Source: Chloroflexota bacterium (lineage in GTDB: Bacteria > Chloroflexota > Anaerolineae > Aggregatilineales > Phototrophicaceae). Taken from it: a stretch of 23,814 bases of DNA. The notes under the pieces are model-generated. The model saw only the letters and a list, made by a program, of their open reading frames with translations, did not search any database and was not told where the DNA came from. The translations under genes and the position numbers were made by a program. Below are positions 6,460 to 13,550 of the stretch, piece after piece (position 1 is the stretch's first letter; each line of letters begins with the position of its first letter). The stretch spans positions 1 to 23,814 of the forward strand of contig JAADYY010000301.1 in NCBI GenBank assembly GCA_010092805.1, read 5' to 3'.

Positions 6460-7034
6460 TGGATACGCTCACACGACTGATTGTAGAGGCTGGGCTGCTC
6501 CAATTCGGGCGTTTCCAGCGCGGCGATGATGTGCAGCCGTTGCAAACGCATCTGGAGATGCTGGCGTCGTATCCTGACGTGCTCCGCTATGCGGCTGAAC
6601 GCGCGGTTGCGCTGCTCACTGACATACCCTGTGATCGGCTGCTGTGTACCCGTGATGCGGTGCCGTTTGGCGTTGCGGTGGGTTTGCAGACAAACCTCCC
6701 GCTGGTATCCAGCCAAGGCGATCCATCCGCGATTGTCGATGATCTGGTGGGGGCGTATGACATCGGCCATCAAACAGCGCTGCTGACAACCGCCACCGCC
6801 CACAGCACGGATCTAACTGCCTTGATCAGCGGTGCGCGGCGTGTTGGGCTGGCGGTCAGCAGCGTGATCGCGATCATCAGCATCGATGATGGGGCGTTGC
6901 CAGAGTCGGTTGAAGAGCAGCCGCTGCTGCGCATGACCCAGATCCTGGACGATTTGGTGTCGTCGGGCGATCTGCCTGCTGGCCATGCGCAGACCGTGCG
7001 CCAATGGCTGGCGCGGCGGCGCGCTGCTTACTGA
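6459..7034 (+). CDS. PyrE-like protein lacking the PRPP-binding motif (putative pseudoenzyme)
   Basis: The 191-aa protein aligns with orotate phosphoribosyltransferase. It has an opening helix LTRLIVEAGLLQFGRF, a segment LASYPDVLRYAAERAVALL, the core strand CDRLLCTRDAVPFGVAVGL, then LPLVSSQ. A strand-loop ALLTTATAHSTDL (residues 107-119) occupies the place of the PRPP signature (VEDVxTTGxS). The acidic pair and Thr-Gly-Gly of that signature are absent, as is the basic RKExKxYG segment after LPLV. The C-terminus LDDLVSSGDLPAGHAQTVRQWL resembles the tail of PyrE in PyrF-PyrE fusions. The start is the ATG at 6459, overlapping the previous stop (TGATG); a GTG at 6456 is possible. The 3' end overlaps that of convergent lepA by 7 bp. 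Catalysis is very unlikely; a structural or ligand-sensing role is open. Confidence 0.75.
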   Translation: MDTLTRLIVEAGLLQFGRFQRGDDVQPLQTHLEMLASYPDVLRYAAERAVALLTDIPCDRLLCTRDAVPFGVAVGLQTNLPLVSSQGDPSAIVDDLVGAYDIGHQTALLTTATAHSTDLTALISGARRVGLAVSSVIAIISIDDGALPESVEEQPLLRMTQILDDLVSSGDLPAGHAQTVRQWLARRRAAY

Positions 7035-8833
7035 TCGTCGCCGAGACTGAGCAGCGCCATGAAAGCTTCCTGGGGCACTTCCACAGAGCCGATCATCTTC
7101 ATGCGGCGCTTACCTTTTTTCTGCTTTTCGAGCAGCTTGCGCTTGCGGGTTACATCGCCGCCGTAACATTTGGCGAGCACATCTTTACGCATCGCCTTGA
7201 CATCGGCGCGCGAGATGACTTTCTTGCCAATCGACGCCTGAATCGGCACCGCGAACATCTGGCGCGGGATGAGATCTTTCAGCTTGGTGACCAGCTTCTG
7301 GCCTTTATGGTAGGCGTCGTCACGGTGAACGATGATCGCTAACGCATCCACCGGTTCCGCATTCACCAGGATGTCGAGCTTCACCAAATCTGCCGCCTGA
7401 TATTCATCGAAACTGTAATCGAGGCTCGCATACCCGCGTGTGATGCTCTTGAGGCGGTCATAAAAATCGATGATCAACTCGGAGAGGGGAATGCGATAGT
7501 TGAGGATCACGCGCGTCGTGTCGATGTATTCGGTAGTGACATATTCGCCGCGCTTCTTGGTGATCATCTCCATAAGTGGGCCGATGAAGTCGCTGGGCGT
7601 GTAAATCTGAATATTCATCCAGGGTTCACGAATTTCATCGATCACGCTTGGGTCGGGCAGCAGCGCCGGGCTGTCGATGGTCAGAGTCTCGCCATCGCGC
7701 TTGACGATTTGATACTCCACGCTCGGCGCAGTCGCCAGAATGTCGAGTTCGTATTCGCGCTCAAGCCGCTCCTGCACAATGTCCATGTGGAACAAGCCCA
7801 GGAACCCGACGCGGAAACCAAAATTCAGCGCCTGCGAGGTTTCCGGCTCGAAGACGAGCGCGGCATCGTTCAGTTGCAGCTTTTCAAGCGCATCGCGCAA
7901 CTGCGGGTAATCGTCATTGTCGGTAGGGTAGAAGCCAGCGAACACCATTGGCTTGGCCTGTTCGTAGCCGGGCAACCGATCCACCGCGCCGTCTGCTGCC
8001 AGCGTGATCGTGTCGCCGACGCGGCATTCGCGCACCGTTTTGAAGCCTGTGGCGATGTAACCCACATCCCCAGCATGCAGCGTCTCAAATTTGCGCATAG
8101 CCGGGGTGAACACGCCGATCTCGACCGGCTCGAATTTCGCGCCCGTCGCCATCAGCTTGAGTAGATCATTTTTATGGATGCTGCCGTCAACGACGCGCAC
8201 ATACGCGATCACGCCTTTATAGGCGTCATAATGCGAGTCAAACACCAGTGCGCGCAGCGGGGCTGACTCGTCGCCGCTGGGCGGCGGCACCCGCTCGATC
8301 ACGGTTTCGAGCACCTCCGGCACACCCAGCCCCTGTTTGGCCGAGATTCTGAGGATGTCCTCATTAGGGATACCGAGGAGATTCTCAACCTCATCGGCAA
8401 TTTCGTCGGGGCGAGCAGCCGGCAGATCAATTTTGTTGACCACCGGGATGATCTCCAGATCCTGCTCCAGCGCCAGATAGACGTTGGCCAGCGTCTGCGC
8501 CTCAATGCCCTGGCTGGCATCGACGACGAGCACCGCGCCTTCACAGGCTTGCAGTGCACGGCTGACTTCATAGCCAAAATCGACGTGGCCGGGGGTGTCG
8601 ATGAGGTTGATGATGTATTCGACGCCGTTCTTGGCCGTATACGCCATCCGCACCGCCGACGCCTTGATCGTCACGCCGCGCTCGCGCTCCAAATCCATAT
8701 CATCTAAGAGTTGTTCCTGCATATCGCGCTGACTGACCGTGTTGGTGAGCTGAAGCATCCGGTCGGCCAGCGTGCTCTTGCGATGATCGATATGCGCAAT
8801 GATCGAAAAATTCCGAATACGCTCTTGTGTCAT
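7028..8833 (-). CDS. lepA: elongation factor 4 (LepA), translational GTPase with an altered P-loop
   Basis: LepA is a ribosome-associated GTPase related to EF-G. The protein is 601 aa from the ATG at 8833, normal for the family. G1 is at residues 13-21, switch I carries RERGVTIKA, G3 is DTPGHVDF and G4 is NKID. The LepA-specific C-terminal domain ends with YGGDVTRKRKLLEKQKKGK and a MIGSVEVP segment, and all are complete. The one oddity is in G1: the near-invariant AHIDHGKST reads AHIDHRKST, so Arg18 (codon at 8780-8782, CGC) replaces the P-loop Gly before the catalytic Lys. GGC to CGC is a single base change. The longer frame to 8920 would begin upstream of the promoter and adds no conserved sequence. 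No strong Shine-Dalgarno is seen. Confidence 0.95.
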   Translation of the reverse strand: MTQERIRNFSIIAHIDHRKSTLADRMLQLTNTVSQRDMQEQLLDDMDLERERGVTIKASAVRMAYTAKNGVEYIINLIDTPGHVDFGYEVSRALQACEGAVLVVDASQGIEAQTLANVYLALEQDLEIIPVVNKIDLPAARPDEIADEVENLLGIPNEDILRISAKQGLGVPEVLETVIERVPPPSGDESAPLRALVFDSHYDAYKGVIAYVRVVDGSIHKNDLLKLMATGAKFEPVEIGVFTPAMRKFETLHAGDVGYIATGFKTVRECRVGDTITLAADGAVDRLPGYEQAKPMVFAGFYPTDNDDYPQLRDALEKLQLNDAALVFEPETSQALNFGFRVGFLGLFHMDIVQERLEREYELDILATAPSVEYQIVKRDGETLTIDSPALLPDPSVIDEIREPWMNIQIYTPSDFIGPLMEMITKKRGEYVTTEYIDTTRVILNYRIPLSELIIDFYDRLKSITRGYASLDYSFDEYQAADLVKLDILVNAEPVDALAIIVHRDDAYHKGQKLVTKLKDLIPRQMFAVPIQASIGKKVISRADVKAMRKDVLAKCYGGDVTRKRKLLEKQKKGKRRMKMIGSVEVPQEAFMALLSLGDDQ

Positions 8834-8868
8834 TTCAGTTACCAGCTCAGTATCTTGACCTGATATGA

Positions 8869-8895
8869 AGTATAGCATAGGCGGGGCGAAATCAA
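8869..8895 (-). promoter_or_regulatory. lepA promoter inside the 3' end of tlyA
   Basis: On the minus strand TTGATT (or TTTGAT, one base earlier) and TATACT (8869-8874) are 15-16 bp apart, and the -10 box is extended by TGC. Transcription would start near 8862, giving a leader of about 30 bases before the lepA ATG at 8833. Confidence 0.5.
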
Positions 8896-9704
8896 AGCGC
8901 GGCTTGGATGAGTTGTTCAACAGTCAAGGGCGGCGATGCGGTGTCTGTGTTTGTAAGGAAAGCGTCGGTGCGGCTCGCTGACCACCCCAGCCATGCCAGG
9001 AACTCAATGTTGCCCTTCGGCCCGGTGAGTGGTGAGCGAATCAACCCCTTGACCGCAAACCCCTGCTCGCTGGCATACGTCAAAATGTCGTTTAGCACCC
9101 GCTGATGGACACGCGCATCCCGCACAACCCCACCTTTGCCCACATCCTGCGGCCCGGCCTCAAACTGCGGCTTGATCAGGGGCATGATCGCGGCCTGTGG
9201 TTTGAGCCAGCGCTGAAGCACGGGCAGCAGCAGCCGCAGCGAAATGAATGACGCATCAACCGTGACCAGATCAACCAATTCGGGCAGCGCCGCAACGTAG
9301 CGGGCGTTGGTGCGCTCCATGGGAATCACGCGCGCATCCTGGCGGAGGGTATGCGCTAACTGACCGTACCCCACATCAATGGCGTAAACGCGCGCCGCGC
9401 CATGTTGCAGCAGACAATCGGTGAAACCGCCCGTGCTTGCCCCCACATCCGCGCAGATTGCGGCGTTGACATCAATGGGGAAGGCTGCTAACGCCCCGGC
9501 GAGCTTTTCGCCGCCGCGGCTCACAAAGCGCGGCTTTGCCTTGACCGTCACCTGCGCGTCCGCGTCGATGCGTGTCCCCGGCTTATCGACCCGCTCCCCA
9601 TCAACCAGCACTTCGCCCGCCATGATCATAGCGCGCGCTTTTTCTCGGCTGGGGGCCAGACCACTTTCGAAGACTTGCACATCAAGCCGCTGCTTGGCCA
9701 CCAT
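8892..9704 (-). CDS. tlyA: TlyA family rRNA (cytidine-2'-O)-methyltransferase
   Basis: TlyA methylates the 2'-OH of cytidines in 16S and/or 23S rRNA using SAM; some homologues are also annotated as haemolysins. The protein is 270 aa. Residues 4-62 are an S4 RNA-binding domain (RLDVQVFESGLAPSREKAR and GEVLVDGERVDKPG). The FtsJ/RrmJ-like methyltransferase domain follows, with SRGGEKL at 63-69 (including Lys67), the SAM motif ADVGASTGGFTD at 85-96, and DVGYGQL at 110-116. Length and motifs are all typical. I choose the ATG at 9704, whose TGATG overlap with the stop of the upstream protease gene suggests translational coupling. A TTG one codon earlier is possible. The pairing of an rRNA methylase with a secreted protease probably reflects compact gene packing and not a shared function. 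Confidence 0.93.
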   Translation of the reverse strand: MVAKQRLDVQVFESGLAPSREKARAMIMAGEVLVDGERVDKPGTRIDADAQVTVKAKPRFVSRGGEKLAGALAAFPIDVNAAICADVGASTGGFTDCLLQHGAARVYAIDVGYGQLAHTLRQDARVIPMERTNARYVAALPELVDLVTVDASFISLRLLLPVLQRWLKPQAAIMPLIKPQFEAGPQDVGKGGVVRDARVHQRVLNDILTYASEQGFAVKGLIRSPLTGPKGNIEFLAWLGWSASRTDAFLTNTDTASPPLTVEQLIQAAL

Positions 9705-11992
9705 CAACCTCGCGTGAGATACACTTCAAGCTCAACGGGATCATCATCAGCAGCGACGACAATGCCATCAGCGGCGATGGGCAGGTACCCCTCGGCAATG
9801 ATCACGACACTGTACGGCGCGCCCGGTTGCAACGGACGATCAAGCTGAAAGCGCCCACTGCGATCCGTCACCGCCAGCGCGTACACCTGCTCCTGATCCC
9901 ACTGCTCGGTGAATTCAGATGCGTTGAAATCCTCACTGACGAGCACAAATGTCACCCCCGCGATGCCACTGCGACTTTGTGCATCGAGGATCTGTCCGCT
10001 GAGCGGGATGCCCCCGGCTTCGGCAAATCGATCAATGGGCAGCTGGCCGATGCCGATAGGCGCGGCGACAATCGCATCGAAGCGGCGGCCCGCCATCAGC
10101 AGTTCCACCGTGTACGTACCGTCGGAGATGCCGCCTGGGCTGGTGAGCCGCACCAGGAAATTCTCACCGCTTTCGGCGGCCCCCCAGGGCATGGTCTGTT
10201 GGTAAAAGCTTTCGCCGTCAACCGTCCAGCGCATCGTCCAGGGGGTGCCAGGTGCGATTTGTTCCCAATCGAACACAGCGTAGATCGTCTCGACGCCAGA
10301 CGAATAACTTGAGATAGGCGGGGCGGTGCGCGCTTCCGCATCGGAGGCGGCGGTGGTGAAGTGTAAATCGGAGAAGATGCGGGTTGCGCTGCTGAGTTGT
10401 GCGCCCGCTACCGTGAAATCCGACGTTGCGGAAAGACGATCCTCAATGTACAACTCCAGGCGATAGACGCCAGGCAGTAACCCGCCAGGATTCTCGACAC
10501 TGATGACTTTGGTTTCCGCTACGCCATCTGTCCAGACAGTCTCCGGCGGCGTGCGGAAGACCTCCGCACCTTGAAAATACCAGACTGCCGTCCAACGCAG
10601 TCCGTTGGTCATGCTGCGCGCCAAAAACTTCGCGTAGACGATGCCGCCGGTACCCACCACCAGCCCATTGCCCGTCAGGTTACCATTGGCATCGATATTG
10701 TTTCCGAACAGAATGTCGCTGAACTGCGGCGAGGGATCCTGCCCCCCGCCAATGAGTAGGACAATCGGTGCAGCAGCGCTGATCCCATCGATGAACAAGG
10801 TGAAAATGTAGGTGCCATTAGGCCACACCGGTTGATCGGCGCTGCCGCCAATGTGCCAGAGACCGCTGGTGCCGCCGCTCCAACGCACAGGTGACAACCC
10901 AAACACATCGCGGGGGATGCCATCCACTGTGACGCGCAGCTCGTAAACCGTCTCCGGCGTCATGTTGTCGTAATCAAAGAAGAGATAAACACTCGTTGTC
11001 CCAGTCGGCATTCGCTGCACCACATCCAGCGGCATCCCATCACGCTCCGACGAGGCAAAAAACAGACGGCTGAAGCTTGGCGGAGCAGCTGCACGCGCTG
11101 GTGCGCGCGTCGGTGTGACAATGGCTAGATCCAGGCCGAGTGTGGCCGCCCGCAGCAGCGGGCGCGCGAAGTTTGAGGGGCGCAAGACATTGATGACCCC
11201 ACCAATGGGGACGCAGCTATCGGTTGTGTCGATCAGACCGTCGCTGTTCGTATCCTGCAAGGGCAGACAGGCTGCCTCAGGGGATGCACGAGTGATCGGC
11301 GCGGTTGTCGGGATGCCGATGAGACGCCCTGCCTGATCGTAAGCGCCACCGCCAGACATGGTTCCCAGAATCGATCCGCCCGTTTTGATCCAGGATTTGC
11401 TGCCGCCGCTTGGCTCAGCAGTAAACCCACGTACCGTCTCGGTGACGAGGGTCACCGGATCGTCGCCGATGCCGGGATAACCGGCGATGGTCAAGGTTTC
11501 GTCGAGCGGCACCTCGTCGGAGTTGCCCAGCTCGACGAAGGGCAGCCCCAGACTGCCCACTGGCAGCAGGCGGCCATCCACCTGCCGGGTGATGCGCAGC
11601 AGCGCCAGATCCAGACCCGGATCGGCCTGGATGACTTCGGCGCGGAAACGTGGAATGGGCGGCTCACCGGGAAAGACGGTCAGCCCAATGATTAGCACAT
11701 CGCCGGGGCAATTGGCGTTCGGCACCGTGTTATGCGCGTTGGTGAGCAGCAAACCGTCACGGCTGACCAACGTCCCCGAACCGATACACGTAATGATCAG
11801 ATCATCGTCTACAGAGCGGGCTTGCATCACAAAGACGGTAGCACGTTGGATGCGGTCGAGATCGAGAGCGGCCTGGCTGTGAACAGGCTCTGCTGCGGTG
11901 CCGAGCGTTACCAGCACCAACAGAACAACAAGGCCGACACTAAAATTCCAGCGTACCGAGAAAACGTTCAAAAATGGGGAGCGTTTGTTCAT
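9704..11992 (-). CDS. secreted trypsin-like serine protease (S1C/HtrA-like) with repeated C-terminal modules
   Basis: The protein is 762 aa. Residues 1-40 form a signal peptide (hydrophobic core VGLVVLLVLVTLG). The protease domain shows TNAHNT with His87, DPGLDLALL with Asp128, and TMSGGGAYD with Ser213, a complete triad though GNSGGP is altered. Before its last strand lies a cysteine-bracketed loop (Cys242 to Cys260) holding DTNSDGLID, a DxNxDGxxD calcium-type loop. There is no PDZ domain. Instead three modules of about 110 residues follow, each opening with FS-x-L/I-hydrophobic-F (near 307, 425 and 540) and ending in a strand like GTYxxELxxxGR. A carboxypeptidase-regulatory-like beta domain (LSGQILDAQSRSGIAGV) closes the protein. 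It probably acts outside the membrane. The start lies 53 bp inside the upstream gene; no later start would keep the signal peptide. Confidence 0.85.
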   Translation of the reverse strand: MNKRSPFLNVFSVRWNFSVGLVVLLVLVTLGTAAEPVHSQAALDLDRIQRATVFVMQARSVDDDLIITCIGSGTLVSRDGLLLTNAHNTVPNANCPGDVLIIGLTVFPGEPPIPRFRAEVIQADPGLDLALLRITRQVDGRLLPVGSLGLPFVELGNSDEVPLDETLTIAGYPGIGDDPVTLVTETVRGFTAEPSGGSKSWIKTGGSILGTMSGGGAYDQAGRLIGIPTTAPITRASPEAACLPLQDTNSDGLIDTTDSCVPIGGVINVLRPSNFARPLLRAATLGLDLAIVTPTRAPARAAAPPSFSRLFFASSERDGMPLDVVQRMPTGTTSVYLFFDYDNMTPETVYELRVTVDGIPRDVFGLSPVRWSGGTSGLWHIGGSADQPVWPNGTYIFTLFIDGISAAAPIVLLIGGGQDPSPQFSDILFGNNIDANGNLTGNGLVVGTGGIVYAKFLARSMTNGLRWTAVWYFQGAEVFRTPPETVWTDGVAETKVISVENPGGLLPGVYRLELYIEDRLSATSDFTVAGAQLSSATRIFSDLHFTTAASDAEARTAPPISSYSSGVETIYAVFDWEQIAPGTPWTMRWTVDGESFYQQTMPWGAAESGENFLVRLTSPGGISDGTYTVELLMAGRRFDAIVAAPIGIGQLPIDRFAEAGGIPLSGQILDAQSRSGIAGVTFVLVSEDFNASEFTEQWDQEQVYALAVTDRSGRFQLDRPLQPGAPYSVVIIAEGYLPIAADGIVVAADDDPVELEVYLTRG

Positions 11993-12539
11993 ATTGGCTC
12001 ACTTCCGAAAGAAATGTGATGATGATCGCCTGATCACCTTCGACGGTCAGAATGTCCAACCCTTCGATGACAGTGGGCAGGCTCTGTAGGTAGGGATTCA
12101 ACTCGCTCTGCACATAGGTGTAGGTCATGGCGGTCGCTTCCACTTCGTTGGGCAGCATAAATGGTTCCGTGTTGATGACCCCATAAGCTGCCAGCGTCTG
12201 CGACCGATCAAGCGTGAGGCTGTCAACCAGATTACGGACGGTTGTGTTGCGCGCAATCGGGCGTGTGGCGACCTGAATAGTCGTCTTAAACCCGATGCGC
12301 GTCATGTCGCGGACACGAAAAATGTAATCGCCATCTGTATCGATCAGCCATCTTTGCGGATACTGCGCGCGAATCCCGGCCTCGACGTTGGTGTAAACGG
12401 CACTGGCGTTGAGCGCAGCATCACGCAGATTGATCCCGATCACTACGGCGACCAGCGCGTACAGCAGCACAAAGTAGTGGCTCCACCGCTGGCGCTGTGT
12501 CAATTCGTTTTGTGGTTCGCCGATCTCGACAACAGTCAT
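11940..12539 (-). CDS. membrane-anchored protein of unknown function, 199 aa
   Basis: I do not recognise a family with confidence. A cytoplasmic tail of about 20 residues is followed by one transmembrane helix (residues 21-37, FVLLYALVAVVIGINL). The remaining 160 or so residues form an extracytoplasmic domain. Its opening, AQYPQRWLIDTDGDYIFRVRD, resembles the start of PsbP-like or DUF1795-type folds (short strands around a YPxxW motif), but this is a weak resemblance. The gene has a good Shine-Dalgarno (GAGG, 8 bases) that lies mostly inside the end of the upstream PrsW-like gene, 3 bp away. Its 3' end overlaps the protease gene by 53 bp. This tight packing suggests that the PrsW-like protein, this protein and the protease are made together at the membrane. 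Confidence 0.75.
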   Translation of the reverse strand: MTVVEIGEPQNELTQRQRWSHYFVLLYALVAVVIGINLRDAALNASAVYTNVEAGIRAQYPQRWLIDTDGDYIFRVRDMTRIGFKTTIQVATRPIARNTTVRNLVDSLTLDRSQTLAAYGVINTEPFMLPNEVEATAMTYTYVQSELNPYLQSLPTVIEGLDILTVEGDQAIIITFLSEVSQYEQTLPIFERFLGTLEF

Positions 12540-12542
12540 GGA

Positions 12543-13469
12543 TTAGACCTCACGGGTGGCTTGCGCTTCACGGGCACGTCGTTCGGCGTTGGCATAGAGG
12601 AAAGCGACCACCACCACTACACCCACCGCCGCCGCCGCCGACAGTCCCAACCCCAGAAGCGGGCTGGGCGCGCTGACTTGCAGGCTGAAAACGTCCAAAT
12701 TGAAGAAAAAGTCGGCGTTGACCAAGCCAGCGCGCAGCGGGATGAGCGCACCATTCACCAGAGCGGCCAGCGCGATCGTGATCGTCAGCAAAAATGCGGT
12801 GGGGTTGCCGAAGCGCACCTCGGCGAAGCCGTAGCTGACGATGATGCTGCCCGCCAGATTGGCCGTCAGCGTGTCAAAGATGTAAAGCGCCGCTGCATCA
12901 AGCGGCACAGCATTCGTCAGCACAAACTGAAAGTTGATCACCGTCGCATACCCGATGGCCCCGGCAATCCCGTAAGCCACCGCGTCGACGCGTGTGCGAA
13001 AATAATCTGGCCACACGATGTAGCGCACGACAAGGTACTTGAGAAATTCCTGCACAATCCCAACGGTGAAAGTATAACCAACGATGCGATCTACGGCGCT
13101 GGCGAGGGACAGCCAACGATTCGGTTGAAAGACACCGTCGATTAGCGGCAGCCCGACCGCATTTGCGACCAAGGCACTCACGATCAGCACCGCGAGTAAG
13201 CGGCGGCGCGGTTCAGGGACGCGCTGCTCGGCACCTAGCGCGAAGATCAGCCACAGGAAGAGCGGCAGAGCCAACAGCCCCAGCGTGATTGATGTATTGA
13301 GGGAAGCTGGGGGCACGAAGCCCACAAAGTTGATTGCCGCGTAGGTACCAACCGTGATCACGAACCACCCACCCGCTTGGAGCGCAAGACTCGGCCAGAC
13401 CCGGTGATACGGATAGATCACCTCTTCTTCTGGCGGTGTGATGAAGCTCGACCCGGACGTGCGCACCAC
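12543..13469 (-). CDS. polytopic membrane protein, PrsW-like with degenerate catalytic motifs
   Basis: The 308-aa protein has about eight hydrophobic segments and a short Pro/Glu-rich cytoplasmic N-terminus. The middle resembles PrsW intramembrane proteases: GIVQEFLKYLVV (residues 137-148) matches the EExxK helix, and RVDAVAYGIAGAIGYATVIN (160-179) matches the D-G-x-x-Y-G-x-x-x-G-x-x-F-A-x-x-E-N helix. The catalytic pattern is broken, however. The first Glu of EE is Gln140, the Glu of the EN pair is Ile178, and the later His position falls in an LAGSI stretch without His. It may be an inactive relative or a distant family. The start is GTG at 13469 or the next codon, also GTG; AGAGG lies 6-10 bases upstream. 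It heads the operon with the membrane-anchored protein, protease and tlyA. Confidence 0.65.
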   Translation of the reverse strand: MVRTSGSSFITPPEEEVIYPYHRVWPSLALQAGGWFVITVGTYAAINFVGFVPPASLNTSITLGLLALPLFLWLIFALGAEQRVPEPRRRLLAVLIVSALVANAVGLPLIDGVFQPNRWLSLASAVDRIVGYTFTVGIVQEFLKYLVVRYIVWPDYFRTRVDAVAYGIAGAIGYATVINFQFVLTNAVPLDAAALYIFDTLTANLAGSIIVSYGFAEVRFGNPTAFLLTITIALAALVNGALIPLRAGLVNADFFFNLDVFSLQVSAPSPLLGLGLSAAAAVGVVVVVAFLYANAERRAREAQATREV

Positions 13470-13480
13470 CCTGTACCTCT

Positions 13481-13509
13481 TTCAACTTCCGCCCCATGTC
13501 CTCTATAAT
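13481..13509 (+). promoter_or_regulatory. promoter of the peptide ABC importer operon
   Basis: TTCAAC at 13481-13486 (three of six) and a perfect TATAAT at 13504-13509 are 17 bp apart. Transcription would start near 13516, about 35 bases before the ATG of the binding protein. Confidence 0.6.
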
Positions 13510-13533
13510 AGCGATCCTATCGCACAGCTTGAA
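13505..13533 (-). promoter_or_regulatory. divergent promoter of the PrsW-like operon, overlapping the importer promoter
   Basis: On the minus strand TATTAT (13505-13510; five of six) shares its bases with the plus-strand TATAAT. TTTCAA lies 18 bp and TTCAAG 17 bp upstream as weak -35 candidates. Two polymerases could not occupy both at once. Confidence 0.4.
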
Positions 13534-13550
13534 ACCCGGAAAGGCCAAAC

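Noticed and set aside
5848..7034. Reading the PyrF-like and PyrE-like genes as pseudogenes
   Set aside because: Both frames are uninterrupted, coupled and normal in codon use. Motif loss is confined to active-site segments while scaffold motifs stay conserved. Random decay would be expected to break frames.
8834..8920. N-terminal extension of LepA to 8920
   Set aside because: It overlaps the tlyA end and the lepA promoter, and LepA proteins begin at the MTQERIRNFSIIAH region.
12354..13145. Open frame of 263 codons on the plus strand opposite the PrsW-like gene
   Set aside because: Mirror of membrane-helix codons, charged and low in hydrophobics; it has no support as a gene.
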